From Verrucomicrobiia bacterium (GTDB lineage Bacteria; Verrucomicrobiota; Verrucomicrobiia; Limisphaerales; UBA8199), in assembly GCA_035946615.1 (NCBI GenBank), contig DASYZB010000111.1, forward strand, positions 1 through 44,440: a stretch of DNA of 44,440 nucleotides, given 5' to 3'. The translations under genes were made by a program, and so were the position numbers. Below, one piece after another: positions 15,897 through 24,707 of this stretch. Every line of letters starts with the position of its first letter. Position 1 is the first letter of the stretch. The notes beneath the pieces are model-generated. The model was not told where the DNA came from. It did not search any database and saw nothing but the letters and a program-made list of their open reading frames with translations.

Positions 15897-16574
15897 ATGC
15901 TCAAAGCCCTGACAGAGTTGATTACGCGGTTGGTGGAATGGTATCGAGGCGCCCTGGTGAGCGGCGGATACCCTTTAGTGGGCTTGCTGATGGCTATCGA
16001 GAGCTCGATTCTGCCTGTGCCAAGCGAGGCGGTCATCCCACCCGCTGCGCACCTGGCTTACACTGGAAAAATCCCACTCACTCTTAGCGGGATTGTGATT
16101 GCGGGCATGTTAGGGTCCTGGCTGGGCGCGACGGCGATGTATTGGGCAGCCCGGCTCGGTGGGCGTCCGCTCCTGATGCGTTACGGACGTTACGTCCTCA
16201 TCACGCCTGAAAAAATTGAAGGAGCTGAACGTTGGGCATCGCACTATGGTTCGGTCGGAATCCTGATTTCCAGGCTGATGCCCGTGGTGCGCCACTTGAT
16301 AGGCATTCCGGCAGGCATCGTGCGCATGAGCTATAAGGCCTTCTCGCTCTATACCCTGTTGGGTTCGGGGATTTGGTGCTCTGTGCTTTGTTATATTGGC
16401 ATCAAAATGGGCCAGGATGAGCGCCTGTTGCGGGGCGAGGTCAAACACGTTTCACTCTGGCTCGGTGGAGCGGTTCTGGTGCTCGGGGGGATGTATTACG
16501 CCTTTGTGCATCGTCACATGAAACGCGACGCCAAGTTGCCGGAGTCCACGACAGCGGGCGGTAAACTGGGATAG
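15897..16574 (+). CDS. DedA-family membrane protein
   Basis: The 225-residue polytopic protein of the DedA/SNARE-associated (VTT domain) family has the typical helix-loop pattern: ESSILPVPSEAVIPPAA near the N-terminus and the conserved RLMPVVRHLIGIPAGIVRM segment with the essential arginines. Members act in the cytoplasmic membrane in envelope integrity, undecaprenyl-phosphate or phospholipid recycling and resistance to cationic agents; the substrate here is unknown. The start is ATG 15897. A hairpin array lies upstream and a foldback element begins 19 bp downstream. Confidence 0.93.
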   Translation: MLKALTELITRLVEWYRGALVSGGYPLVGLLMAIESSILPVPSEAVIPPAAHLAYTGKIPLTLSGIVIAGMLGSWLGATAMYWAARLGGRPLLMRYGRYVLITPEKIEGAERWASHYGSVGILISRLMPVVRHLIGIPAGIVRMSYKAFSLYTLLGSGIWCSVLCYIGIKMGQDERLLRGEVKHVSLWLGGAVLVLGGMYYAFVHRHMKRDAKLPESTTAGGKLG

Positions 16575-16592
16575 CGTTGGAGTAATCGGTTA

Positions 16593-16671
16593 GTGACGGC
16601 GGGCGCTGCCGCCTAAAGGCGGCGTTCCGCGCGTCCGGAACGCCGGCTTCAGCCGGCAGCCCCGCAGTCAC
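16593..16671. repeat. foldback element with inner hairpins
   Basis: Outer arms GTGACGGCGGGCGCTGCC (16593-16610) and GGCAGCCCCGCAGTCAC (16655-16671) are inverted copies with one indel and one mismatch. Inside are three hairpins: GCCGCC-TAAA-GGCGGC (16608-16623), GCGTTCCG-CGCGTC-CGGAACGC (16622-16643) and GCCGGC-TTCA-GCCGGC (16642-16657). The element is about 79 bp long, encodes nothing evident and lies just after the DedA gene. Confidence 0.75.
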
Positions 16672-16800
16672 TGAGGCATTACGCGTTGGACTGCGCATTG
16701 GGTTGAGATTTCCCCCTCATTGCAGCCGACCTGGGACTTTCAAACATGCTCGGAGGCATTTGTCCTGGACCAACTTCTGTGCGAGACTGGCGGCAAATAG

Positions 16801-17418
16801 ATGAAGACAAACATGATTTTATCGGCAGCCCTGCTGTTGGGCAGCATGAGCGCCGGTCGTTCGCAAACCAAGATTATGCAAAACTCAACCAATCTGACCG
16901 AAACCGCCACGCTGGGCGGCGGTTGTTTCTGGTGTTTGGAGGCCATTTTCCAAATGCTGCCCGGAGTCAAATCCATCGCCAGCGGATATGCGGGAGGGAC
17001 AAAGGCCAACCCGACTTATCAAGAGGTCTGCACCGGCACGACGGGCCACGCTGAGGTCATCCAGATTCAGTTCAATCCGCAGCTCATCAGTTACGAAAAA
17101 ATACTCGATACTTTTTGGGATGTGCACGACCCCACCACGATGAATCGGCAAGGACCCGACTCAGGAACTCAGTACCGGTCCATCATTCTTTACAACAGCG
17201 AAGCTCAAAAGGTGGCAGCCGAAAAGTCAAAGGCGGATGCGCAAAAGCATTTTGACCAGCCGATTGTGACGCAGATCGTTCCACTCAAGGCCTTCTACAA
17301 AGCCGAGAAATACCATCAGGATTATTTCCGCAGCAACCCCAACCAGCCCTATTGCCGGGCTATCATCCGCCCGAAGGTCGAGAAGTTCGAGCACAAGCTT
17401 CAGGAAGCCAAGCCGTAG
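16801..17418 (+). CDS. msrA: peptide methionine-S-sulfoxide reductase, probably exported
   Basis: MsrA reduces the S epimer of methionine sulfoxide in proteins. The 205-residue protein has the catalytic motif GGCFWCLEA with nucleophile C42, then GYAGG, the TGHAEVIQIQF strand and the WDVHDPTT and GTQYRSIILY segments. The first 25 residues (MKTNMILSAALLLGSMSAGRSQ) form a signal-peptide-like start, so the enzyme is probably periplasmic, unlike many cytoplasmic MsrA proteins. No MsrB domain is fused. The gene converges on alaS with a 12-bp gap. Confidence 0.95.
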   Translation: MKTNMILSAALLLGSMSAGRSQTKIMQNSTNLTETATLGGGCFWCLEAIFQMLPGVKSIASGYAGGTKANPTYQEVCTGTTGHAEVIQIQFNPQLISYEKILDTFWDVHDPTTMNRQGPDSGTQYRSIILYNSEAQKVAAEKSKADAQKHFDQPIVTQIVPLKAFYKAEKYHQDYFRSNPNQPYCRAIIRPKVEKFEHKLQEAKP

Positions 17419-17430
17419 GATAAGGGCTGG

Positions 17431-20247
17431 TTAAGGGCTGTGCAGCAATTGGCCGGCTTTGGCGAGGGCTTCGTTGAGTTTAGAAGAGTCTTTACCGCCG
17501 CCGCGGGCATTGTCTGGCCGCCCGCCGCCTTTGCCGCCGACAATCGGGGCAATGGCCTGGATGATTTTGCCAGCTTGGACTTGCTTGGCCAGCTCGGGTG
17601 AGACGGTTGCCACGAGGGCCACGGCCCCGTTCGAGGCGCTGCCGAGCACCACGACCCCTTTGAACTGGCTTTTGAGCGAATCCGCAACGGCCTGGAGGAA
17701 ATCGCCATCGCCTGTTCCGAGGTTCTCGATAATGGCTTGGGTCGAGCCGAAGGTCTGGGCTTTGGCGCTCAGGCCGCGCGCAATCTCGGCGGCTTGCTTT
17801 TGTTGCGCAGCCTTGAGTTGTTTCTCCAATTCTTTTTGCTGGGCAAGCAGCGATTCGATTTTCTTTTCCAGCTCGTTAACGGGCGAATTGACCTTGCCTG
17901 AGAGCGTTTTGATAAGCTGCAATTCCTGGCTTGCTTTCCTATAGGCCTCCAGCCCGGAGACCGCTTCGATGCGCCGGATGCCGGCTGCAATAGCGGATTC
18001 AGCAACAATTCGAAACAGGCCAACCTCGCCCGTGGCGCGGGTATGTGTGCCGCCGCACAGTTCCATGGAATAACCGTTCAACGCCCCTGTCCGCCCGCCG
18101 ATTTGGACAACCCGAACCCGCTCGCCGTACTTCTCGCCGAAAAACTGCATAATATCTTTGCGGGACTTGGCCTCCGCATAAGGGATTTCCGTCCAGCTTA
18201 CGGGCGCATTTTCCAGGATGCGTTCATTGACGAGTTTTTCGACATCGGCGACTTGCTGAGTAGTTATCGGCGCGCTGCTGAAATCAAACGTGAGTTTCTC
18301 AGGGCCGACGTAAGAGCCTTTTTGAACTGCATCGGGGCTGACGACTTCGTGCAGGGCCCAGTGCAAAAGATGCGTCACGGTGTGGTGGCGTTGGATGGCA
18401 AAGCGGCGCGGGCGGTCCACGGTCAGTGTCGCCTCCGAGCCAATGGCCGGCGCATTTGCATTGCGCGCCTCTTGTGGTCCATTTTCGCCGAGAAAATGCA
18501 ACCATGCGCTGCCGGCCTTTTGCGTGTTCGAAATTCGCCAAAGCTCAGCCCCGGAGCTAAGCTCGCCTGTATCACCGACCTGACCGCCCATCTCGGCATA
18601 AAGCGGGGATGCATCCAGGATGACGGCGGTTTTGTCTTTTATCTCGAGCACTTCAAGCACCTTGCCGGGGGATTCCAATTCGTCATAACCGACAAACTTC
18701 GTGGGCGTGGTCGTTTCGACCTGGGAAAGTTCGATGACTTGTTTCTTCTGGGCGGAGCGGGCGCGCGCCTTTTGCTCTTCCATAAACTTGTTGAATCCTG
18801 CCACATCGACGGTGAGGCCGCGCTCGCGGGCCATCAACTCGGTGAGATCAAGAGGGAAGCCCTGCTCGTCATAGAGCCGGAACGCGAAGGCGCCAGAAAC
18901 TTGCGCTCCGCCGCCTTGCTGGGGAGCGCGCCCGCCCCGAGCGCCGCTTGCCGTGAGCCGCGCGACTTCCTTTTCAAACAGCTCGATGCCGTTATCCAGC
19001 GTTTTGTTAAATGCCTCTTCCTCGCGCTGGATGACTTCTTCAATATGCTCTTGTTTGGCGCGCAACTCGGGGAAGACATGCCCCATCGTGTCGGCCAAGA
19101 CGGTGGTGAGCTTGTAAAAGAACGGCTCGTGAAAACCTAACGACCGGCCATAGCGCACCGCGCGGCGCAGGATGCGGCGCAGCACATAGCCACGGCCCTC
19201 GTTTGAGGGGAGAATGCCATCAGCAATAGCGAAGCTGAGCGCGCGGATGTGGTCGGCAATGACACGGAAGGCAATGTCTATTTTAAGCTGAGGATTCCTC
19301 GCGTAGGCGAGCAAATCGCTTCCTTGTTCGGAGCGTCCATGGCCGGGCAGCGAGCTTTGGTATTTCTCCCCGCTTAACTTCTCGATGCGGTCGAACAACG
19401 GCCTGAAGATGTCCGTTTCGTAATTCGAGATAACCCGGTTGAAATCGGTAAAGTTCCTCGTGTTTTGGATGATACTGGTGACCCGCTCGAAACCCATGCC
19501 GGTATCGACATGCTTGGCCGGCAGAGGCGAGAATGTTCCATCCGGGTTGGCATTGAATTGGATGAAGACCAGGTTCCAGATTTCGATGCACTCGGCGGCG
19601 CCCTGGTTGACCAACCGGCCTTTGGTATCCCCTTGCGGGGTGAGATCGACATGGATTTCGCTGCACGGCCCACACGGGCCGGTATCGCCCATCATCCAGA
19701 AATTGTCCTTCTTGCTGCCGCTGACGATGTGGATTTTGGGGTCGAATCCTGCGGCACTGAATCGTTCGGCCCAGATATCATATGCCTCCTGGTCAAAGAC
19801 GCTGGGGTCGCTCTTGCTTTTATCCGGCGAATAGACGGTCGCATAGAGACGGTTCTTTGGAAATTGCCAAATCCCTGTGACCAGTTCCCAGGCCCAATCA
19901 ATGGCCTCTCTTTTGAAGTAATCGCCAAAAGACCAGTTGCCCAGCATCTCGAAAAAGGTGTGGTGATAGGTGTCGAGCCCGACATCTTCCAAGTCGTTGT
20001 GTTTGCCACCGGCCCGGATGCATTTCTGCGTATCGGCTGCGCGGGTGTTGCTGCCCGGAATGGCGCCAGGCCATTGGGACACATCCGGCGGGCGTTGGGC
20101 GAGAAAGATGGGGACAAACTGGTTCATGCCCGCATTGGTAAACAGGAGATTGGGCGAATCGGGCATCAGACTCGACGAGGGCACGATGGTATGCCCCTTC
20201 GATTTGAAGAAATCGAGGAAAGACTCTCTTATCTGGGCGCTCGTCAT
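17431..20247 (-). CDS. alaS: alanyl-tRNA synthetase
   Basis: This 938-residue class II enzyme charges tRNA-Ala and edits mischarged Ser and Gly. The N-terminus SAQIRESFLDFFKSKGH, motif 1/2 tracts (LLFTNAGMNQFVPIFL, THHTFFEMLGNWSFGDYFK), the editing-domain zinc ligands (HHTVTHLLH, CGGTHTRATG) and the C-terminal coiled coil plus DHHA1 domain ending in GGKGGGRPDNARGGG are all present. The ATG at 20247 gives MTSAQIRESF; the 12 codons upstream are not family-like. A Gly/Ala/Gln-rich stretch of about 17 residues near 18.9 kb (ARGGRAPQQGGGAQVSG) interrupts the connector before FRLYDEQGFPLD. The sigma factor gene ends 44 bp upstream on the same strand. Confidence 0.98.
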   Translation of the reverse strand: MTSAQIRESFLDFFKSKGHTIVPSSSLMPDSPNLLFTNAGMNQFVPIFLAQRPPDVSQWPGAIPGSNTRAADTQKCIRAGGKHNDLEDVGLDTYHHTFFEMLGNWSFGDYFKREAIDWAWELVTGIWQFPKNRLYATVYSPDKSKSDPSVFDQEAYDIWAERFSAAGFDPKIHIVSGSKKDNFWMMGDTGPCGPCSEIHVDLTPQGDTKGRLVNQGAAECIEIWNLVFIQFNANPDGTFSPLPAKHVDTGMGFERVTSIIQNTRNFTDFNRVISNYETDIFRPLFDRIEKLSGEKYQSSLPGHGRSEQGSDLLAYARNPQLKIDIAFRVIADHIRALSFAIADGILPSNEGRGYVLRRILRRAVRYGRSLGFHEPFFYKLTTVLADTMGHVFPELRAKQEHIEEVIQREEEAFNKTLDNGIELFEKEVARLTASGARGGRAPQQGGGAQVSGAFAFRLYDEQGFPLDLTELMARERGLTVDVAGFNKFMEEQKARARSAQKKQVIELSQVETTTPTKFVGYDELESPGKVLEVLEIKDKTAVILDASPLYAEMGGQVGDTGELSSGAELWRISNTQKAGSAWLHFLGENGPQEARNANAPAIGSEATLTVDRPRRFAIQRHHTVTHLLHWALHEVVSPDAVQKGSYVGPEKLTFDFSSAPITTQQVADVEKLVNERILENAPVSWTEIPYAEAKSRKDIMQFFGEKYGERVRVVQIGGRTGALNGYSMELCGGTHTRATGEVGLFRIVAESAIAAGIRRIEAVSGLEAYRKASQELQLIKTLSGKVNSPVNELEKKIESLLAQQKELEKQLKAAQQKQAAEIARGLSAKAQTFGSTQAIIENLGTGDGDFLQAVADSLKSQFKGVVVLGSASNGAVALVATVSPELAKQVQAGKIIQAIAPIVGGKGGGRPDNARGGGKDSSKLNEALAKAGQLLHSP

Positions 20248-20291
20248 GAAAGCCAATTTAAACGAAAAAACCCCCAGGAGCACTGAGATTT

Positions 20292-21827
20292 TTAAAAATT
20301 GAAGCTGTAGCCGAACTTGCCGGGTTCGACCTGAAAGTGCGTGACAACTTCAGCGAATATCCTGGTTTGTTCGGGTGTTAAGAGGGCTTGGGTTTCCGTC
20401 TTGAATTGTTCCATAATCTGTTTGGCCGCGTCAGCGGCCTGCGGTGCTGGCGTCTCCTTCGAGAGACCTTTTTGCTTGGCCTCTTGCTGGATTTTTTGCA
20501 TCACGCCGTACACCGCGTTGAACTGTTGCTCATCCAGATTGAGCGCTCCATAGAGCAAGCAGGCTACTTCGTCGATCATCTCATTGGATTGAAGGTCCTC
20601 GGATTTGCCCATATCGTATTGTTTGGCGGCCTTCACCAGGTTAGGGAGGTCCTCCAGGGCCTTCGTCCGGGCCGCTTCGAGGGCGGATTTTTCATCCGTT
20701 GAAAGCTTGCTGTCATCCTCCTTCGAGAGTGCCCCAATGCGGCCCATCCGGCCAAAAGCGGCCCAGACGTGCCGTTGCGTGGGATACTCGTTGGTTGGGT
20801 TCAAATCCTTGGAATTGGCTTGCTCGACCAGTTCCTTGTACAGGGCGGCGCTGCGCCGGGCCTGTTCGCGTTCCGTTTGCAAGCGGGCCTTGTCGGTATT
20901 GGCCTTGCTGAGCGCGAGGGACAGTTGGTCGTTCTGAACCTCCAGCCCTTCGACCTTGGTTTGGAGGGTAGCGAGGGCTTTTGCCTTCGCCTGGTTGGAG
21001 GGTGAGGTGAGTTGCTGCTGGAGTGTCTTCACCTGGGCACGAAGGAGGGCGGCCTGGCGGGCCTGGTAGGTTCCCACTCCAATCGCGACGGTCAGGGCTG
21101 TGGCGATGAGGGTCTTTTGCAGGGTGGTCATAGCAAGGGCCTTTGCGGGAGTTGAGGTTATGAGAGTGCCGACGGCTGTGCCCGCCACCGCTGCCGAAGT
21201 GGTTATCGAGAGGGCCAAACCCGCGGGCGCAGCCTGGACGGCGTTGGGCGCGATGAGCACAGCGAGCCCGCCAGCGCCGGCAGTGACCCCGCGTTTGGCA
21301 AGCAATTCGCGCAGGTGGTCCACCGCGCGGCTGACGCGCTTTTGCGCCGCCTCTTGGCTCGTGCCGAGGGTCTGGGCTATTTCGTCCGCCGATTTGCCCT
21401 CGAAATAGCGCAGCAGCAGCGCGTCTCGGTCCGTTTCGCTCAATTCGCCCAGGGCGGCGTCCAACTGCGGGTCAACCTCATCCCATGGGGCGCCGGGTGC
21501 GGTGGAAAGCAAATCATTCATGACAGCGGCCTCCTGTTCGCGGGCGTGGCGGCGCACTTCTGAGCGGACGGTGTTGGCCGCAAGGTTTTGGGTCGTGCGA
21601 TGCAGCCAGCCGGATAAGACCGGGTGACTTGTGAGTTGCCCCGCGCTGCGCGATAGGGCAACAAACACGCCTTGCGTCACGTCTTCGGCGAGGTGCGCAT
21701 CCCGGACCATGCGCAAGGCGGCGGAATAGACAAGGTCAACATGCCGCCGCACCAGTTCGCCAAAGGCCGCCTCCGCGGGGTGCTCGGCATATTCGCGCAA
21801 CAATTCCAGGTCAGTCAGACCATTCAT
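20292..21827 (-). CDS. ECF sigma factor fused to a membrane-anchored coiled-coil domain
   Basis: The protein has 511 residues. Residues about 1-90 form sigma region 2 (LVRRHVDLVYSAALRMVRDAHLAEDVTQ) and about 118-175 region 4 (LSETDRDALLLRYFEGKSADEIAQTLG, then an HTH). An Ala/Gly-rich linker follows, with a likely membrane helix at about 234-254 (MTTLQKTLIATALTVAIGVG), a long coiled coil (about 256-335) and a helical C-terminal domain with no recognisable family. The sigma factor would be tethered to the membrane with the C-terminal half outside, acting as its own sensor or anti-sigma tail. No separate anti-sigma gene is adjacent. Transcription probably starts in the divergent region near 21.97 kb. 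alaS lies 44 bp downstream. Confidence 0.9.
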   Translation of the reverse strand: MNGLTDLELLREYAEHPAEAAFGELVRRHVDLVYSAALRMVRDAHLAEDVTQGVFVALSRSAGQLTSHPVLSGWLHRTTQNLAANTVRSEVRRHAREQEAAVMNDLLSTAPGAPWDEVDPQLDAALGELSETDRDALLLRYFEGKSADEIAQTLGTSQEAAQKRVSRAVDHLRELLAKRGVTAGAGGLAVLIAPNAVQAAPAGLALSITTSAAVAGTAVGTLITSTPAKALAMTTLQKTLIATALTVAIGVGTYQARQAALLRAQVKTLQQQLTSPSNQAKAKALATLQTKVEGLEVQNDQLSLALSKANTDKARLQTEREQARRSAALYKELVEQANSKDLNPTNEYPTQRHVWAAFGRMGRIGALSKEDDSKLSTDEKSALEAARTKALEDLPNLVKAAKQYDMGKSEDLQSNEMIDEVACLLYGALNLDEQQFNAVYGVMQKIQQEAKQKGLSKETPAPQAADAAKQIMEQFKTETQALLTPEQTRIFAEVVTHFQVEPGKFGYSFNF

Positions 21828-21974
21828 TCATTAGATAGTAACCGCCGCCGCCCAAAGCGGACAAATCCATGCAGGTTCGAGGGGTTCAAGCGTCGGGTTT
21901 GGATCGAGGTCCTCCGGCGTCATCGATGCCTTTGCATTTCCAATATGCAGCCTCATTTATGTAATAAAACCTTA

Positions 21975-22003
21975 TTGACCAACAGTTTGTCAAGGTTTAT
22001 CAT
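21975..22003 (+). promoter_or_regulatory. promoter for the 79-residue gene, overlapping a palindrome
   Basis: TTGACC (21975-21980) and TATCAT (21998-22003, five of six -10 matches) are 17 bp apart and point to the gene at 22071. On the other strand TTGACA (21988-21993) is a good -35 for the divergent sigma-factor gene, with a weaker -10 (TTTTAT) 18 bp further. The two -35 elements form an inverted repeat TTGAC-N9-GTCAA (21975-21993), which could bind a regulator controlling both directions. Confidence 0.5.
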
Positions 22004-22070
22004 ATTGGTGTGGCGTAAAGGATTAACTCCAATTTGACGCCAGTTATTTATTCAGCGAGGTCTGACGCGC

Positions 22071-22310
22071 ATGATTGGTGATATACGAAAGCATTTAAGA
22101 GCAACCCCCTTCGAGCCATTCACGATTGTGACCAGCAGCGGGAGGCGCTATGCGGTTCCCAGTGCGGATCATGCCAACTCCAATCCCCAGGGGACCCGCG
22201 TGGTCGTGTGGTTCGATGATGATACCAGTGTCACGATTGCAGGACTCCACGTCTCGGCCATTGAGGTGGGGAAGCCTTCGGGTGACGGAAACGGCGGTCA
22301 ATCCGCTTGA
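22071..22310 (+). CDS. small hypothetical protein (79 residues)
   Basis: The protein begins MIGDIRKHLRATPFEPFTIVTSSGRRYAVPSAD and ends with a strand-rich part (RVVVWFDDDTSVTIAGLHVSAIEV). The 'R..L...PF.PF.I..SSGR.Y.V' pattern is that of a small hypothetical family frequent in Verrucomicrobia and Planctomycetes, to my recollection; its function is unknown. There is no signal peptide. It is divergent from the sigma factor gene and has a recognisable promoter. Confidence 0.75.
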   Translation: MIGDIRKHLRATPFEPFTIVTSSGRRYAVPSADHANSNPQGTRVVVWFDDDTSVTIAGLHVSAIEVGKPSGDGNGGQSA

Positions 22311-22461
22311 GCGAATACCGAATTCATAGGCGTGCAAATGGTGGCGGTCTGATCATGCCTCGACTGCCAGTTCACACCAAAGGATTCAACAAACCTGAGG
22401 GACGCCAGTTCCACAGTTTAAGAGATTCTTTTGGCGACGTTTTGGCTGATTCCAGTTTGGC

Positions 22462-22476
22462 TTGACATTTGCTCTC
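22462..22476 (+). promoter_or_regulatory. possible -35 element upstream of the pseudopilin gene
   Basis: A perfect TTGACA hexamer lies at 22462-22467 within the 256-bp gap before the pseudopilin start at 22567. A matching -10 is weak (TAGACC at a 16-bp spacing), so this is only a candidate. I see nothing else definite in the gap. Confidence 0.3.
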
Positions 22477-22566
22477 AATTCGCTAGACCATTGGCTTTGG
22501 CCAGCCACTCCGGCGGCGTCGAGCGCTTCGCGAGGCTTTTCGGAAGGGCCAAAGCCGCAGTTGACT

Positions 22567-23226
22567 ATGAAAGTTCGCGCGCCTGCTTTTACTTTAATCG
22601 AGTTGCTGGTGGTGATTGCTATCATTGCCATCCTGGCGGCTTTGCTGCTTCCAGGGCTGGCGCGAGCCAAGGCAAAAGCCAAGGACATCGCCTGTATCAA
22701 TAATCAAAAGCAAGTCGGGCTGGGCTTGCGGATGTGGGCCAATGATCAAGGAGACAAATACCCCTGGTGCGTGAGCTACGATAAAGGCGGCAGCATGGGG
22801 TCGGCAGACTGGACGGACCATTTCCGGGTCTGTTCGAACGAATTGGTGACCCCAAAAATCCTGGTGTGTCCAACAGATTCCGCCAAGCAGCCGGGCACTA
22901 ATGGGTGGGGCCCCCTGCGAGGCGACTTCAACATCAGCTTTTTCGCCGGCACGAATTCGCTCGATGCCAAGACGTTCAATGTTCTCATAGGCGATCGTAA
23001 CGTGCTGGGCGGTGGCGGGGGGCTCGACCCGTCCTGGAGCGTGTTTCTGGGGACCTCGATTGATGCCGCCTGGGACCGGACACTGCATAATTTGCGCGGC
23101 AATCTGGGCATGGGCGACGGAAGCTCGCGCCGCACCACGACGCCAATATTGCGAGACGTGATTAGCGCCCAAATCGCCTCGGGGACAACGAATGTAGTGT
23201 TCTCCAAACCGCGTGGAGTGCTTTGA
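22567..23226 (+). CDS. type II secretion pseudopilin-like protein with H-X9-DG motif
   Basis: The 219-residue protein starts at ATG 22567: a short basic leader, then the prepilin cleavage site and hydrophobic helix ([20 protein letters not shown]). The globular part ends with [13 protein letters not shown], which fits the H-X9-DG motif found near the C-terminus of many verrucomicrobial and planctomycete pseudopilin-like proteins (DUF1559-like). Such proteins are cleaved by a prepilin peptidase and exposed at the outer face; single genomes often hold dozens, and their individual functions are unknown. The longer open frame from 22462 is not used because the pilin leader must be N-terminal. Confidence 0.9.
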   Translation: MKVRAPAFTLIELLVVIAIIAILAALLLPGLARAKAKAKDIACINNQKQVGLGLRMWANDQGDKYPWCVSYDKGGSMGSADWTDHFRVCSNELVTPKILVCPTDSAKQPGTNGWGPLRGDFNISFFAGTNSLDAKTFNVLIGDRNVLGGGGGLDPSWSVFLGTSIDAAWDRTLHNLRGNLGMGDGSSRRTTTPILRDVISAQIASGTTNVVFSKPRGVL

Positions 23227-23324
23227 GCTGTCGTGTTTATGCATTCCCCGCAGGTAACATGAGCGGCGGAAAGGTCATGTCGCCCCGCCTGCTCCAGCCG
23301 ATGCGCGACCCTTAGCCGATTTTA

Positions 23325-23984
23325 ATGCGAGACAGCAGAATAATGTGCATTGGCGCGACCCTGGTTACGCTGGGGGCGATTGCTGTCATTGGAGTCGAAC
23401 TGCAAGGGGGCTTGCCACCGCGGTTTAATAGCAAACCGCATGAGGCGGCCGGATGGTTCTTGGCACAGCAGGCACTGGGCCTTTTGCAGCCCGGTGGCCG
23501 CGTGATAGTCATCACTCGCGACACAACGGCTTTCAACAACCCGGCCACAGATGTCCAACTAGACAGCTTCCGAAAGGCGCTGCGCCGGGCCCATGCTACC
23601 TTGGGTCGTATTCATCTCTTGCAGGTGGACCCCTTACGGCCAGTTGAAGTACCCTCGGGGGACTTCGTCGAATTGATCCGGGCCACGCCCAAGGGCAGTG
23701 TCATCGTATCGTTCATGGGTCCGCCAGTGCTCACCGAGGGACAACGGCGGCAATTGGGTGACATCAAGCCGGCCATCATTGCCTTTTGCCCAGGTGAGCT
23801 GCCTGAATTGGTAGATTTGCGTGTTCTGTTCGCGCAAGGTTTGCTGCAAGCTGCCGTCATCAGCCGCACCCAGGGAATTGCAGCCGGTTCGCCTCCGCAC
23901 GACATGCAGGGCTGGTTTGATCAGGAGTTTGTTGCGATTACGGCCTCCAATGTAGCTGGGTGCTACTCAGAGGCCGGGCTATGA
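23325..23984 (+). CDS. membrane-anchored protein of unknown function
   Basis: The 219-residue protein has one N-terminal hydrophobic helix (IMCIGATLVTLGAIAVIGVEL) and a soluble alpha/beta-looking domain (GGRVIVITRDTTAF, GSVIVSFMGPPVL, KPAIIAFCPGELPELVDLRVLF, LLQAAVISR). I do not recognise the family. It lies between two pseudopilin genes, and its stop overlaps the next start (ATGA at 23981-23984), so it is translationally coupled to the second pseudopilin and probably works with it outside the membrane. Confidence 0.8.
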   Translation: MRDSRIMCIGATLVTLGAIAVIGVELQGGLPPRFNSKPHEAAGWFLAQQALGLLQPGGRVIVITRDTTAFNNPATDVQLDSFRKALRRAHATLGRIHLLQVDPLRPVEVPSGDFVELIRATPKGSVIVSFMGPPVLTEGQRRQLGDIKPAIIAFCPGELPELVDLRVLFAQGLLQAAVISRTQGIAAGSPPHDMQGWFDQEFVAITASNVAGCYSEAGL

Positions 23985-24661
23985 TGCAGTTTCTGAAAAC
24001 CGAACCTCAAGCATTCACCATAACGGACTTGCTGGTGCTGCTGGCCGTTTTGAGCGTTCTGGGCGCGATTGTCATCGGGCGGCTTGAAAGCGGGCGCCAG
24101 CAGGCTGCACAGGTGGTTTGCGCGGGCAACCTGGGCAAAATCGATCGGGCCATCCTGGATTACGCAGCGGACAATGGCGGGCTGCCGGACACATCGCCAA
24201 GCGATACACGGAACCTCTGGTGGTCGTACAAGGAACAAGTCAAACGTTACCTGGGCCTCACAGCGCCATCGAGCGCCAAGGACACCGCCTTTGCCTGTCC
24301 TCAGGACCGGGGCTACTCGGAACCCGTGCCTTTTCATCTGAGCTTCCGGTTCGATTTCAACAGCTACGTTTACAACGGGGTCACATTGCCCGGCATGCCA
24401 AATATTGCCGGCCTGCAACTTTCCGGCGTGAAGCATCCCCGAAAAACTTTGCTGGTCATGGAGTGGACAGCGCACGCCCCTCTGTCCTGGCACAAAAGCA
24501 AAACCGGAAAAGAGAACATGCCGTTTTATTGCGATGCGCAAAGCGTGGCGGGTTTCGTGGACGGCCACGTCGGCCTGACCAGGATTTATTATGATGGTTA
24601 CAACGCAGCCTATACTCGAGACCCAATCCCCGGCTATGATTACCAGTACAGCGCAAGGTGA
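23981..24661 (+). CDS. second pseudopilin-like protein
   Basis: The 226-residue protein starts at ATG 23981, overlapping the preceding stop by 4 bases. The N-terminal segment FTITDLLVLLAVLSVLGAIVIG is a type IV pilin-like helix, with aspartate (D) where the usual glutamate (E) of 'FTLIE' stands, which is less common. The rest is like the DUF1559-type proteins: CAGNLGKIDRAILDYAADNGG, FACPQDRGY and the late SVAGFVDGHVGLTRIY. It is likely processed and assembled with, or alongside, the pseudopilin at 22567. Confidence 0.87.
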   Translation: MMQFLKTEPQAFTITDLLVLLAVLSVLGAIVIGRLESGRQQAAQVVCAGNLGKIDRAILDYAADNGGLPDTSPSDTRNLWWSYKEQVKRYLGLTAPSSAKDTAFACPQDRGYSEPVPFHLSFRFDFNSYVYNGVTLPGMPNIAGLQLSGVKHPRKTLLVMEWTAHAPLSWHKSKTGKENMPFYCDAQSVAGFVDGHVGLTRIYYDGYNAAYTRDPIPGYDYQYSAR

Positions 24662-24707
24662 ACTGAACGAAAATAATCTCCTGCCAAGCAATGGATGGCT
24701 CTGGAAG

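Noticed and set aside
18043-19140. Plus-strand frame of 365 codons opposite alaS
   Set aside because: Antisense shadow of the synthetase.
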